From JADHUC01 sp964617665 (GTDB lineage: Bacteria; Planctomycetota; Planctomycetia; Pirellulales; Pirellulaceae): a stretch of 29,477 bases of DNA. Below are positions 17,285 to 25,737 of this stretch, in pieces. The stretch's first letter is position 1; every line of letters starts with the position of its first letter. The DNA lies in NCBI GenBank assembly GCA_964617665.1, contig CAZUAH010000123.1, forward strand, positions 1 to 29,477. Reading direction: 5' to 3'. The position numbers and the translations under genes are program-made. The notes below the pieces were generated by a model, which worked only from the letters and a program-made list of their open reading frames with translations, was not told the DNA's origin and made no database searches.

Positions 17285-18799
17285 CTACTTGTTCTTGGGC
17301 AAAGACTTGTTGCCTGCCCGGCTCTGGTAGCGACGGGCCATGGCTTCAATGTCGATCGGTTCGTTCGTGCGGCGGTTCCACCACTGGTGAGCTTTTTCGG
17401 GATCGTGTTTTGGGTTCGATTTTGGCATGCGTGCGCCGACCGATTCTCGCCATTTGGCGAGCAATTGTTGTAGCTGCCTGGCTTTGTCTGGCATCTTCTC
17501 GGCCAGGTTCGTCGTTTCGCTAATATCGCCCTTCAGGTTGTACAGTTCAAGCGGCCCATCGTCGAAGAACTCGATCAGTTTCAAATCACCTGATCGAATA
17601 GCTCCGGCTGGTCGAGAGTGATGATAGTGTGGATAGTGGAAATAAATGGCTTCGCGACCCAATGCGGCATCTGAATCGACAAAAAGCGGCATCATGCTCA
17701 TCCCGTCAATCGGCTGATCTGGCAGGTTGGCACCCGCAGCCTTGCAGAAGGTGGGCAGCAAGTCGGCCGTGGTCGTCGGGTCGTCGCAAACGGTACCCGG
17801 TTCGATGACGCCCGGCCATCGCACGATCATGGGCACACGAATGCCGCCTTCATAGATGGTGCCTTTCTCGTCGCGGAGCGGCGCGTTGGTCGAGACTACC
17901 TCGCCCAGGGCAGTGTAGATCTTCCGCAGTCCTCCGTTGTCCGATGTAAACACGACCAGCGTCCGTTTGGCGAGTCCCAAATCATCAAGTCTTGCCATGA
18001 TTCTCCCGATGCTCTGATCGAGGTTTTCGATCATGGCTGCGTAGATGGGATGGTTCACGCCATCAGCCGGCTTGGGCTTCTTCTGATATCTGTCGATCGC
18101 TTCGGGCGTAGCTTCCAGCGGGATGTGGACCGCGTGGTGCGAGAGAGTGACGAAGAACGGGCGGTCTTTGTTCTGTTCGATGAACCAGATCGTTTGGTCC
18201 GTCAGCAGGTCAATGCGTTTTGGCCCGGGGGTTTTCTTCTTTCGCCAACCATAGAAACCTTTGCCAATGTTCCGTGCCGTTACGTCGTAGCCTCGCACGT
18301 GTGGCCCATGGGTCGCATCCGGACCGAGGTGCCATTTGCCAAAGTAGCCGGTTGCGTAACCCGCTTGTTTCAAGGCGTCGCCGGGCGTTTTGATCGACTC
18401 GGGCAAGGCGTTTTCGATCGGCGGTACGATCAAATCTTCAAACGGCCGCCAGTGGCCCGGAATGAAATCCGTAATCCCGACTCGGGCCGCGTACTGCCCG
18501 GACTGAATCGTTGCACGCGTGGACGAACAAACCGGCGTGGCGGCATAGAAATCGGTGAATTTCATGCCCTGGGAACACAGACGGTCGATATTAGGCGTCT
18601 CGTGGAATGGATGGCCATAACAGGCAACGTCCGGCCAGCCCATGTCGTCAATCAGCAGGAACACGATGTTTGGCTTCTCGGGGAGGGATTCATTCGCCGA
18701 TGAGAGGCCTACCGAAACGAGTGCGAGGATTGACATAGTTGCACAAGCTGCTAAGACTCGTAGCCAAGTCTGCTTGCGAATGTGGGTCAATGGGTGCAT
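17285..18799 (-). CDS. Arylsulfatase (formylglycine type)
   Basis: This gene encodes 504 residues from ATG 18799, with AAAGGACG about 4 bases upstream; an upstream TTG at 18841 was rejected. A signal peptide covers about residues 1-34 (hydrophobic core LRVLAACATMSILALVSVGL). The sulfatase fold starts with NIVFLLIDDMGWPD, where D51 and D52 are calcium ligands. The modification site is C91 in PVCSSTRA, matching CxSxR, which becomes formylglycine. Other family motifs are GKWHLG and TSDNGG. The length fits the GALNS/arylsulfatase A group. It would remove sulfate esters from sulfated sugars outside the cytoplasm. Maturation needs a formylglycine-generating enzyme; the SUMF1-domain proteins near the right edge do not look like one. 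The sulfated substrate is unknown. Confidence 0.95.
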   Translation of the reverse strand: MHPLTHIRKQTWLRVLAACATMSILALVSVGLSSANESLPEKPNIVFLLIDDMGWPDVACYGHPFHETPNIDRLCSQGMKFTDFYAATPVCSSTRATIQSGQYAARVGITDFIPGHWRPFEDLIVPPIENALPESIKTPGDALKQAGYATGYFGKWHLGPDATHGPHVRGYDVTARNIGKGFYGWRKKKTPGPKRIDLLTDQTIWFIEQNKDRPFFVTLSHHAVHIPLEATPEAIDRYQKKPKPADGVNHPIYAAMIENLDQSIGRIMARLDDLGLAKRTLVVFTSDNGGLRKIYTALGEVVSTNAPLRDEKGTIYEGGIRVPMIVRWPGVIEPGTVCDDPTTTADLLPTFCKAAGANLPDQPIDGMSMMPLFVDSDAALGREAIYFHYPHYHHSRPAGAIRSGDLKLIEFFDDGPLELYNLKGDISETTNLAEKMPDKARQLQQLLAKWRESVGARMPKSNPKHDPEKAHQWWNRRTNEPIDIEAMARRYQSRAGNKSLPKNK

Positions 18800-19096
18800 C
18801 GTTCGTCCTTTCAAGTTGACTAGGCTCGCCGTTTGGACCACTTGTTGGTGCTATGCGCCGAGCGCCGAGTACAATGTTCCGAAATCTGGGTGTTGTTCTC
18901 CGGGTACTGAATAGGAGTCTAACGCCTGTCGACGACGTTGTCATCTATTCTGGGTTCCTGGGAAATCCTGGCATGCAATCACGCAACCGAGTACACTAAG
19001 TAGATGGTGCTGTGCACCGCGCCTCGCCTGGCCGGAGTCCGCAGCGCATTCTGCGTAGAGCCCTAGCGAGCGAACGTCGTCTTATGAGAACATGAT
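18800..19096. other. Divergent intergenic region, sulfatase / EF-hand gene
   Basis: These 297 bases separate two divergent genes. A TACAAT at 18870-18875 on the + strand with TTGGTG 19 bases before it is a weak promoter candidate for the EF-hand gene. Nothing else (RNA gene, repeat or riboswitch) stands out. Confidence 0.3.
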
Positions 19097-20008
19097 ATGG
19101 CACGCGTTCTAATCCTGTCTATTGTGCTTTCCTGTATCGTCGCGGGAGCGGCGTTTGCCGCTGACTCGCGCGCCAATAGGGCGACGGCACGACGCCCCTT
19201 TGCGCCCACGGCCAAAGTGTTGCGTTACGCGCAGCGAGTGGTGGACGAGCACGACACGAATGATGATGGGCAGTTGGACCAAGCCGAATTGAGCGGTATG
19301 GAAGGGAATCCCCGGCTCGCTGATGGTGATCGAGATGGCGCGGTCACAGCTACCGAGTTCGCCAACTACGTGGGAAAGTACGGTTATCGCCGGAGGATTC
19401 GGTTAATGCCCGCTGTTCCTGAGGAGAAGGATCGTTCCTTGCCGCTCTTGAGTCCTACCGTAACTCCGGATCCTCGCGACAGAGCTGGCCTGGCACGAAG
19501 CGGGGTCGATGCAAGTAAACCGAATGGCGGGAGGTCGACTGCGTCTGACAAGCCGACGGTGACGAAGCAGCGCGTCCGCCAGAAGTACACCGTTTCCCGT
19601 GACAATCTCCCGCAAGGTCTGCCAAGTTGGTTTCTACTTCGGGACATGGACGGCGACGCTCAACTGACACTGGCCGAGTACGCCCGAGACGGCTCGGAGA
19701 CAAGCATCAGGGAGTTCACCCGCTATGATATCAACGGCGACGGTGTGGTGACTCCGGAGGAATGCCTGCGGGCGCCGAGAGCGATTGGGTTGGCCGGTTC
19801 GAATTCGGGCAAAGCCAGACAGCCAGTCGGGGAAAGGTCGGACGCGGCCACCGGAGAGGACGTCGCGGATCAAGAGAACGAAGGGATGCCCGAGAGGCCG
19901 ACCAAGGAGGAAATCCGGCAGCGCTATCTGAACAAAGCCCTGCTTCGTAAGAGCCAATCCAACAAAGCCAGTCGCACCAGCCGGGATCGAAGCGTCACGC
20001 GCGAGTAG
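19097..20008 (+). CDS. Secreted protein with four EF-hand calcium-binding loops
   Basis: This gene encodes 303 residues from ATG 19097; the ribosome-binding site is poor (no clear AGGAG), but the signal peptide starts right there (residues 1-22, cut after AFA). Four canonical 12-residue loops can be read: D53-E64 (DTNDDGQLDQAE), D76-E87 (DGDRDGAVTATE), D183-E194 (DMDGDAQLTLAE) and D211-E222 (DINGDGVVTPEE). They form two pairs separated by a long, Pro- and Ser-containing linker (95-175). The C-terminal 70 residues are charged and probably disordered. Such proteins are common in planctomycetes and are thought to bind calcium at the envelope; their roles are not established. It stands alone, divergent from the sulfatase and convergent with the ferredoxin gene. 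Confidence 0.88.
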   Translation: MARVLILSIVLSCIVAGAAFAADSRANRATARRPFAPTAKVLRYAQRVVDEHDTNDDGQLDQAELSGMEGNPRLADGDRDGAVTATEFANYVGKYGYRRRIRLMPAVPEEKDRSLPLLSPTVTPDPRDRAGLARSGVDASKPNGGRSTASDKPTVTKQRVRQKYTVSRDNLPQGLPSWFLLRDMDGDAQLTLAEYARDGSETSIREFTRYDINGDGVVTPEECLRAPRAIGLAGSNSGKARQPVGERSDAATGEDVADQENEGMPERPTKEEIRQRYLNKALLRKSQSNKASRTSRDRSVTRE

Positions 20009-20058
20009 GCGATTCGCTACGGGTGCGACAAGGGCTCGACGTCCCTACGCTTACCGCG

Positions 20059-20095
20059 CAAAGAAAAAGACCCGGCCTTCTGTAAAACCGGGTCT
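20059..20095 (-). terminator. Rho-independent terminator of the ferredoxin gene
   Basis: Read on the minus strand, AGACCCGG, a 12-base loop and CCGGGTCT form an 8-bp stem followed at once by TTTTTCTTTG. On the plus strand no T-run follows, so it acts for minus-strand transcription. It lies about 140 bases after the ferredoxin stop, in the convergent gap. Confidence 0.8.
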
Positions 20096-20237
20096 GCAAG
20101 GATATGCGCACAACCAAGCGGTGACGCGGAGGATGCGGTTTCAGAAACCACTGGGCTTCCGCAACTCGCGGCTGGCTCGACCGCGCCACTTTCAGCTTGC
20201 GGCACTTCCGTTCAGGATAGTACCGACGATCAGGATT

Positions 20238-20429
20238 TCACTCGTCGATGAGGATCGCTTCGCAGGGGCAGGCCTCAGCCGACTCCTGGACGTCATCCTC
20301 GAACTCCTCCGGTACGGTATCCACCTTCACCGTTACAACATCTTCCTCGCCCATGTCGAAAACGTCCGGGCAAGTATCCACACACACTTCGCACGCTGTG
20401 CAGAGCGTATCGTCTACGCGTACTTTCAT
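20238..20429 (-). CDS. Single-cluster [4Fe-4S] ferredoxin
   Basis: This gene encodes 63 residues from ATG 20429, with AAAGGAC about 6 bases upstream. C10, C13 and C16 (CTACEVC) with C54 (CP near the C-terminus) give the four ligands expected for a one-cluster bacterial ferredoxin. C20 precedes a proline, as in the CxxxCP of two-cluster proteins, but the matching second CxxCxxC is absent. The very acidic composition is usual for the family. It carries electrons at low potential in the cytoplasm; no partner reductase or oxidoreductase is next to it. It is monocistronic, with its own terminator downstream and a 341-base divergent region upstream. Confidence 0.95.
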   Translation of the reverse strand: MKVRVDDTLCTACEVCVDTCPDVFDMGEEDVVTVKVDTVPEEFEDDVQESAEACPCEAILIDE

Positions 20430-20770
20430 TCGTTTGTCCTTTCAACTGGACCAAAGCGGGAATGGGATCGAATCTACGTCGATCTGGATTGAAACTAAGC
20501 ATTCAAAGATACACAAGCCGGCGGACCTGTAAAAGGCCCCATTCAGAGGCTCGGGCGGGCTGTCTGCTCGGACGGTGCGGGCGCTAGTTGACACACACCA
20601 TCGGGAACGTTATGAGTGTGGCGTGCGAGGCGGCATATTCACCGCCATTTCTCATTTCTCACGTCGCACAGGGGCAGCAATCCGGATAGTCGGGCTCGGG
20701 ACCCAGACCAGAGTCGTCTGTCGTTCTTCACGTCTTTTGAATCAGCCACTTTGCAGGAGGAACTGGAACG
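20430..20770. other. Divergent intergenic region, ferredoxin / small exported protein
   Basis: These 341 bases hold no credible gene. The + strand promoter candidate at 20588-20616 is the clearest signal. A ribosome-binding site AGGAGG is at 20755-20760 for the next gene. I saw no convincing minus-strand promoter for the ferredoxin gene and no RNA gene. Confidence 0.5.
20588..20616 (+). promoter_or_regulatory. Sigma70-like promoter of the small exported protein
   Basis: A perfect -35 (TTGACA, 20588-20593) is followed after 17 bases by TATGAG (4 of 6 match to TATAAT) at 20611-20616. It would leave a leader of roughly 150 bases before the ATG at 20771. Confidence 0.5.
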
Positions 20771-21145
20771 ATGAGAACTACAGTTATCACGTTCTGTGCG
20801 GCGATGTCTTTGATGATTGGGCTCTCGTCGCAATCATCCGCGGAAGAACTATCCGATGGTATGCTGGCCCAAATGGGGCTGTCCGGCATGGAGCGAATAT
20901 CGGACGAGGAGGGCAAGCAAGTTCGCGGTGAAGGTTTCGCGACCACCTTCGGCCTGGGCGTTGCTGCTACGATTTTTCCCCAGTTCAAGATCAAGCCCAA
21001 CTTCTTCTTCGACACCGCAGGCAGCGCCAACGCACTGGCCCACGGGCAATCCAGCAGCAGCGTTTCCGCCAGCGCCAGTTTTTTCTTCATCAGGATATCG
21101 ACCAGCGCGTCCGGTAGCAGTTACGGCCAGGCATACGGCCGATGA
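20771..21145 (+). CDS. Small exported protein with ISDEEGxQVRG motif, unknown function
   Basis: This gene encodes 124 residues from ATG 20771, preceded by AGGAGG at an ideal 10-base spacing and a likely promoter. A Sec signal covers residues 1-24 (hydrophobic VITFCAAMSLMIGLSS, cut after SSA). A short acidic segment follows, MGLSGMERISDEEGKQVRG (residues 35-53), and then a mature region poor in charged residues and rich in Ser, Ala, Gly and Phe (residues 54-124). There is no cysteine in the mature part and no transmembrane helix. I recall similar small planctomycete proteins with a 'MSDxEGxxVRG' phrase early in the chain, but I cannot name a family. The motif followed by a low-complexity tail is reminiscent of a leader plus core, though no maturation or transport genes are adjacent. 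Coding is well supported; function is unknown. Confidence 0.8.
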   Translation: MRTTVITFCAAMSLMIGLSSQSSAEELSDGMLAQMGLSGMERISDEEGKQVRGEGFATTFGLGVAATIFPQFKIKPNFFFDTAGSANALAHGQSSSSVSASASFFFIRISTSASGSSYGQAYGR

Positions 21146-21263
21146 GTTGAGGGACCCGTCGCGACTTACCGCCGCGTTGTCATTGTGAGGCATGGTGCCG
21201 ACGTGCCTGACGCGATATGATCGTGCGCCACCTTTGTTTGCCTCGGTCGTAAGGAGGAGTTTC

Positions 21264-23363
21264 ATGTCGAGCGTAGTCTTTCGCATTGTGATTGCTGGCG
21301 TGATGGTTGCCGCCACAAGTGTGCTGGGAGAACAAGTCACGTTCTACGTTGCCACGGACGGCAACGATGCCTGGTCCGGAAAGTTGGAGACGCCGATCGC
21401 GACGAAGACCGATGGTCCGTTTGCGACTCTGAGTCGCGCGCGAGATGCCATCCGGCAGTTGAAGAAGGAGGACGAACCTCCGAAAGAAGGTGCCAAGGTC
21501 GTCGTGCGGGATGGCACGTACAGTATCGACCGTCCGCTTGAGTTCGCGGCGGAGGATTCCGGACCGAAGGACGCGCCGATCTCGTACGAAGCCGCACACG
21601 GCGAAACGGTGCGGCTGCTCGGCGGGAAGGTGGTTTCGAACTGGAGACGTGTGGCAGACTCGGACGTGCTGAACAAGTTGGACGAGTCGGCACGCGGCAA
21701 AGTGATGGCAGCCGATCTGAAGGCCCTGGGTATCTTGGACTTTGGCTCGCCGTCGGGCGGAGGTATCGAACTGTTCTTCAATGGCGAGCCGATGACCGTG
21801 TCGCGCTGGCCCAACGAGGACTTTGTGCCAGTAGTCAATGTGCTTGGCAAGACGGAACGCAATGTTCGCGGCACGAAAGGATGCGCCGAAGGGATCTTCG
21901 AGTACGAAGGCGATCGGCCCAAACGCTGGGGAACCGAAAAGGATGCGTGGGTCCATGGCTACTGGTTCTGGGATTGGTCCGAACAGCGACACAAGATTAA
22001 GTCCATCGACACCGAAAAACGCTCAATCGAAGTCCAGCCGCCATACCATGGCTACGGCTATCGCAAAGGGCAGTGGTTCTACGCCTTCAATCTGTTGTCA
22101 GAGATCGACCAGCCGGGCGAATGGTACGTGGATCGAGAGGACGGAGTCCTCTACTTCTGGCCGCCCTCGCCGGTCGAGGATGGCGAGGCGATCGTGTCGG
22201 TGCTGCCGACGATGGTGACGATGAAGGACGTGTCGCACGTAACATCACGTGGGTTCACGATCGAAGGCGTTCGCGGCACGGCGATCAGTATGTCGGGCGG
22301 AACGGAAAACCGCGTCGTCGGTTGCACGATTCGCAACGTGGGCGGCTGGGCGGTTAAGGTGTCCGGAGGCAATGGGCATGGCGTCGTCGGCTGCGACATG
22401 TACCGGATGGGCGGCGGCGGGATTTCGCTCAGCGGCGGAAACCGGACCACCCTTACCCCGGCCGGACACTTCGCCGAGAACAACCACGTGCATCACTATG
22501 CCCGAGTAAAACGCGTCTACCAGCCGGGCATAACGTTGCAGGGCGTCGGCAATCGAGCCGCGCACAATCTGATTCACAACGCGCCGCACATGGGTATGGG
22601 CTTCGGCGGTAACGATCACGTGATCGAGTTCAACGAGATGCACAGCGTGTGCTACGAATCGAACGACGCAGGAGCCATTTACACGGGCCGCAACTGGACC
22701 ATGCGCGGCACGGTAATCCGCCACAACTACCTGCACCACATCAACGGCTTCCGGGGACGCGGCTGCGTGGGCGTCTATCTGGACGACATGTTCTGCGGCA
22801 CAGAAATCTCCGGCAATCTGTTCTATCGGGTGACACGAGCGGCGTTTATCGGCGGCGGGCGGGATTGCGCTGTAACAAACAACCTGTTCGTCGACTGCAA
22901 TCCGTCACTGCACATCGACGCCCGCGCCCTGGGATGGGCGCACGGTCACGCGGACATGTGGATCAAGGAGGGACACGAAAAGGGAACGCTGTCGGGAATC
23001 CGCTACAAAGAGCCTCCGTACAGCGAGCGTTATCCGGAACTGGTGAACATCCTGGACGAGGAACCGGCCGCACCCAGGGGCAACCGGGTCTTCTGCAACG
23101 TGTCGTTCGGCGGCAAGTGGGACGGTGTCCGCGGCAGCGCTCGAAAGTACCAAACCATCGAAAACAACCACGTGGACGCGGACCCGCACCTTGCCACGCC
23201 CGACCGCATCGGCGAGGGCAAGCAGCCGCGCGCGGTTGATTTCGCACTCAAGTCCGACTCGCCGGCCTGGGCTATCGGCTTCAAGAAGCTGCCACTCAAT
23301 CGGATCGGCATCTACGAAGACGATCAGCGCGCAAGTTGGCCGGTGACTCACAAGGTACGTTAA
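21264..23363 (+). CDS. Secreted right-handed parallel beta-helix protein
   Basis: This gene encodes 699 residues. ATG 21264 has AAGGAGG 6 bases upstream and begins a signal peptide (MSSVVFRIVIAGVMVAATSV, cut near LGE). The first mature segment, TFYVATDGNDAWSG followed by GPFATLSRARDAIR, is the standard opening of exported beta-helix enzymes. A beta-sandwich-like insertion (around 120-310) precedes the helix proper (around 310-560), where short turns ending in N, G and H repeat (for example NRVVGCTIRNVGG and NHVHHYARV). Related proteins include polysaccharide lyases, GH141-type enzymes and other carbohydrate-active proteins; the early insertion is closest in style to GH141-like architecture. 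The exact reaction is not assignable. The preceding gene ends 118 bases upstream, so co-transcription is possible. The C-terminal 80 residues are non-repetitive. Confidence 0.9.
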   Translation: MSSVVFRIVIAGVMVAATSVLGEQVTFYVATDGNDAWSGKLETPIATKTDGPFATLSRARDAIRQLKKEDEPPKEGAKVVVRDGTYSIDRPLEFAAEDSGPKDAPISYEAAHGETVRLLGGKVVSNWRRVADSDVLNKLDESARGKVMAADLKALGILDFGSPSGGGIELFFNGEPMTVSRWPNEDFVPVVNVLGKTERNVRGTKGCAEGIFEYEGDRPKRWGTEKDAWVHGYWFWDWSEQRHKIKSIDTEKRSIEVQPPYHGYGYRKGQWFYAFNLLSEIDQPGEWYVDREDGVLYFWPPSPVEDGEAIVSVLPTMVTMKDVSHVTSRGFTIEGVRGTAISMSGGTENRVVGCTIRNVGGWAVKVSGGNGHGVVGCDMYRMGGGGISLSGGNRTTLTPAGHFAENNHVHHYARVKRVYQPGITLQGVGNRAAHNLIHNAPHMGMGFGGNDHVIEFNEMHSVCYESNDAGAIYTGRNWTMRGTVIRHNYLHHINGFRGRGCVGVYLDDMFCGTEISGNLFYRVTRAAFIGGGRDCAVTNNLFVDCNPSLHIDARALGWAHGHADMWIKEGHEKGTLSGIRYKEPPYSERYPELVNILDEEPAAPRGNRVFCNVSFGGKWDGVRGSARKYQTIENNHVDADPHLATPDRIGEGKQPRAVDFALKSDSPAWAIGFKKLPLNRIGIYEDDQRASWPVTHKVR

Positions 23364-23493
23364 TTGGAGCGCGCGTGGGGTAAGTGTAGCGGGTTCTTCG
23401 CCGTTTGGCCCATGAGTCACAGCGCCGGAGACGCTACACGTACGTGCGACTCGCACTAGGATCCGTCTTGGAAAAGGCACTTCGTGTCGGACC

Positions 23494-23515
23494 GGACGGG
23501 CTCGGAGGCCCGTCC
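23494..23515. other. Perfect 8-bp palindrome between convergent genes
   Basis: GGACGGGC, loop TCGGAG, GCCCGTCC. It lies in the 237-base gap between the convergent beta-helix and hydrolase genes. No T-run follows on either strand, so it is either a bidirectional transcript-end hairpin or a dispersed intergenic palindrome. Confidence 0.55.
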
Positions 23516-23600
23516 ACGAAAGAGGCGGGTGGGTCCTGCCATGGGCAGTAGCTATCTGTTGAACGTGCCACGATACTCGACGGACCGAGACCCTAATTAC

Positions 23601-24956
23601 CTACCTTTTCTTCAGCTTGGCGATGAGGAACGCCACTGGATTGCCGTATTCCTCGGCCGGTTTTCCGTCGTAGGTCAGGCAGTTCTCCACGCCCACTTCG
23701 TCAAGACGCCGCTTGAGGCCGACGCCGAAGAGTGGTGAGTGGGCCTTCCAGCCATTTTCTCCAGGCGCCTCCTCGATGCCGCGACCGCCGTAGTTCTGGA
23801 AGATGGGCGGATCGTCGGCGGACACCAATTCGCAGGGCGAGTATTCCTGAATCCAGCCTTTCTCTAGCAAATCGTCGCGCGCGGCCAGAAATGCCTGGAA
23901 TTGTGCTTTCCGGTCTGCCATTCGTTCGATGCCGAAGGCGTGTGCCCCGTAGGTGATGTCCGGAATCCACTCACGCATCCGTTTGGGATCGAGCGAAGTC
24001 TGCGCCTGGCCGGGCGCCGCCGCCAAGAGCCGGGTGGATTCGCGGGCCACCGGATCATCGCTGTCGGGGTCGGCCAAATCGTCGTGCAAGGCCAGCCAGA
24101 GCGTAGTCGCGGCCCCGGCCGAACCTCCTGTCGCACCGATGCGCTCCTTGTCGATGTTCAGCTCTTCTGCTTTGGAGCGTAGGAACTGCAGCGCTCGCGC
24201 AGCGTCTGTCAGGCAGGCTTCGACTGGTGGTTCCACTCCGTCGGCTTCCGCCTGGCTCACGAAGCGGTAGTTGATCGAGGCCACCGAAATGCCGGCGGCG
24301 AGAAGCCCGTTGAAAGAAATCTGAGCGGCGCTCTTATCGAGTGCGCCCCAGCCTCCGCCGTGGATGTTCAGCACCAGCGGAGTCGGCTGATCGGATTCGG
24401 CCTTGTAGAAGTTGATCGAATGTCGAAAGTGCGGCCCGTACTTCATCTCGCGAATGTCCGGCACCGGGTCGATGGTGACCTCGTACCGCGTGCGGTTCAC
24501 GTGGCAGGTGACCGTTTCGTTGGCAAACACGAATTCCGCCATGAAGGAACTGGCGTCCTCGTTCACGTCCCAGATGCGCGATTGCAGGTGAAACTGCTGG
24601 TTCTGTCCGAGTTCGGGAAGTTTGCCCAGCGGCCACGCCCGGCTGAATTGCATCCTGCGTGTGGCGTCTATACTGCCAGGTTTGTGTTCGTTGCTGGTGC
24701 GCCTTTCGATGACCGCTCCGTACCTGACATCGGTGAACACGTTGTAAGGGGAAAACGTGAATCCGCTTTTCGTTTCGGTGATCGAGTGGCACGGGAAGCG
24801 TATCTCGTCCGCGTACAGTTTGTCGGGCCAGCAATGCCAGAAGCCCTGACTTCCCTTTTCACCAGCCGTCCACACCGGCGTTTCCCCGGCCAAAGACACT
24901 TCGTCGGCAACCGCCAGCGCCAAGACGCAAAACATTGTTATCGTAACAAGTTTCAT
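23601..24956 (-). CDS. Secreted alpha/beta-hydrolase (esterase) with extra N-terminal domain
   Basis: This gene encodes 441 residues from ATG 24956, chosen because the signal peptide (MKLVTITMFCVLALAVADEVSLAG) starts there; the ribosome-binding site is weak (GGA 7 bases upstream). Residues 195-441 are a BD-FAE / hormone-sensitive-lipase-like hydrolase: oxyanion-hole HGGG at 199-202, nucleophile S279 in GGSAG, then the 'SADDPPIF' strand carrying the acid and a histidine in WKAHSPL. The hydrolase part starts with the 'MKYGPHFRHSINFYKA' strand typical of this group. Residues 25-165 form an additional beta-rich domain with several conserved-looking Trp and Cys residues, which I do not recognise. 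Such enzymes remove acetyl or feruloyl esters from polysaccharides or hydrolyse short-chain esters. It stands alone, converging with the beta-helix gene. Confidence 0.88.
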   Translation of the reverse strand: MKLVTITMFCVLALAVADEVSLAGETPVWTAGEKGSQGFWHCWPDKLYADEIRFPCHSITETKSGFTFSPYNVFTDVRYGAVIERRTSNEHKPGSIDATRRMQFSRAWPLGKLPELGQNQQFHLQSRIWDVNEDASSFMAEFVFANETVTCHVNRTRYEVTIDPVPDIREMKYGPHFRHSINFYKAESDQPTPLVLNIHGGGWGALDKSAAQISFNGLLAAGISVASINYRFVSQAEADGVEPPVEACLTDAARALQFLRSKAEELNIDKERIGATGGSAGAATTLWLALHDDLADPDSDDPVARESTRLLAAAPGQAQTSLDPKRMREWIPDITYGAHAFGIERMADRKAQFQAFLAARDDLLEKGWIQEYSPCELVSADDPPIFQNYGGRGIEEAPGENGWKAHSPLFGVGLKRRLDEVGVENCLTYDGKPAEEYGNPVAFLIAKLKKR

Positions 24957-25054
24957 GTGTGTGATCCGATAACTGAACTCGTAGCGTGACTGGTTCGCCA
25001 TGCTTCCTTTGCAGTCACAATGACATTGTCACATAATACAAGAACCACTGTCGA

Positions 25055-25401
25055 TCCGGAACTGTCTCGCGCGTGGGACCAAGTATTATACGGAACCAAT
25101 TCGTCGCGCGATGTTCAAACTCGATAAGCTACCCGAAGGCAGACGCGTCTGGCTCTGGATCGGCGCCACCGACGGCAGCGCCGAGGTTTTCGTCAACGGT
25201 AAGCACATCCCATACGTGGACGCCGATGACGCGATCAGCGACTAAACGTCGGGCTACTGCAAGCCGTTTTCGTTCGACGGCACCAGCGCTGTAACGTCGA
25301 ACGATGAGAACCAGATCACCATCAAGGCCACGCGCCCATTCCTAAACGAACTAGGCACCGGCGGCCTGCTGGCACCCGTGACATTGTATGCGGAGAAGTA
25401 A
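25055..25401 (+). pseudogene. Remnant of a GH2-like sugar-binding domain
   Basis: Reading the frame that ends with TAA at 25399-25401 gives recognisable protein. A first part has 'AMFKLDKLPEGRRVWLWIG', 'GSAEVFVNGKHIPYVD' and 'DDAISD', then a stop (25243-25245), then 'SGYCKPFSFDGTSAV', 'NDENQITIKATRPF' and 'LGTGGLLAPVTLYAEK'. This is the C-terminal jelly-roll sugar-binding module used at the ends of many planctomycete glycoside hydrolases and sulfatase-associated proteins. Homology seems to continue 5' in another frame (SRAWDQ near 25060-25080), so there is at least one frameshift as well as the stop. The catalytic part is missing. It is a dead fragment, probably left by deletion or recombination. 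Confidence 0.65.
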
Positions 25402-25482
25402 CTGCTTGACCGTGTCCTTCACCGGCACCTCATTGACCTATGGTTGCCTGCGTCTAGCGCTGCCAGCAACGTTCTTGGCTTG

Positions 25483-25537
25483 CACAGAAGGAAACAGAGC
25501 ACGCAGAGTTCATGACCCTTCTCCGTTCCCTCCTGTT
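25483..25537 (-). repeat. Imperfect inverted repeat, G-U paired on the minus strand
   Basis: Arms 25483-25499 and 25521-25537 match at 13 of 17 positions. Three of the four mismatches become U-G pairs if the minus strand is transcribed, giving an almost complete 16-17 bp stem with a 21-base loop. Similar purine-rich palindromes recur in planctomycete intergenic regions, as far as I recall. It lies downstream of the DUF1080 gene stop on the minus strand. Confidence 0.5.
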
Positions 25538-25737
25538 CAAAGCTCCCGCCCACGCCACGGATCAAGATGCGGAAAACTATCCCACCAGGGGCGACTCGCG
25601 CAGCACGCAGCGAGCCGACAGTCTCGCAAACGCGGCCCAAAATTGCCAACAGTCAGGCCAGACGCGTTCGACTGCCCATGCGCACTGATTGACCGCGTGT
25701 ACTGTCTTCGTGCGACGGAATTCATCAAGGATTGACG

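Larger units (their letters stand above)
24957..25737. other. Gene-poor stretch with decayed sequence
   Basis: Of these 781 bases, about 25055-25401 is a decayed sugar-binding-domain fragment and 25483-25537 is an imperfect inverted repeat. The rest contains only frames of arbitrary composition and no usable gene. Confidence 0.6.

Noticed and set aside
18050..18703. A 217-codon + strand frame inside the sulfatase
   Set aside because: It is antisense to the sulfatase, including its active-site region, with no motif of its own.
25388..25735. A 115-codon + strand frame after the sugar-binding remnant
   Set aside because: It spans an inverted repeat and has a composition typical of non-coding intergenic sequence; no ribosome-binding site.
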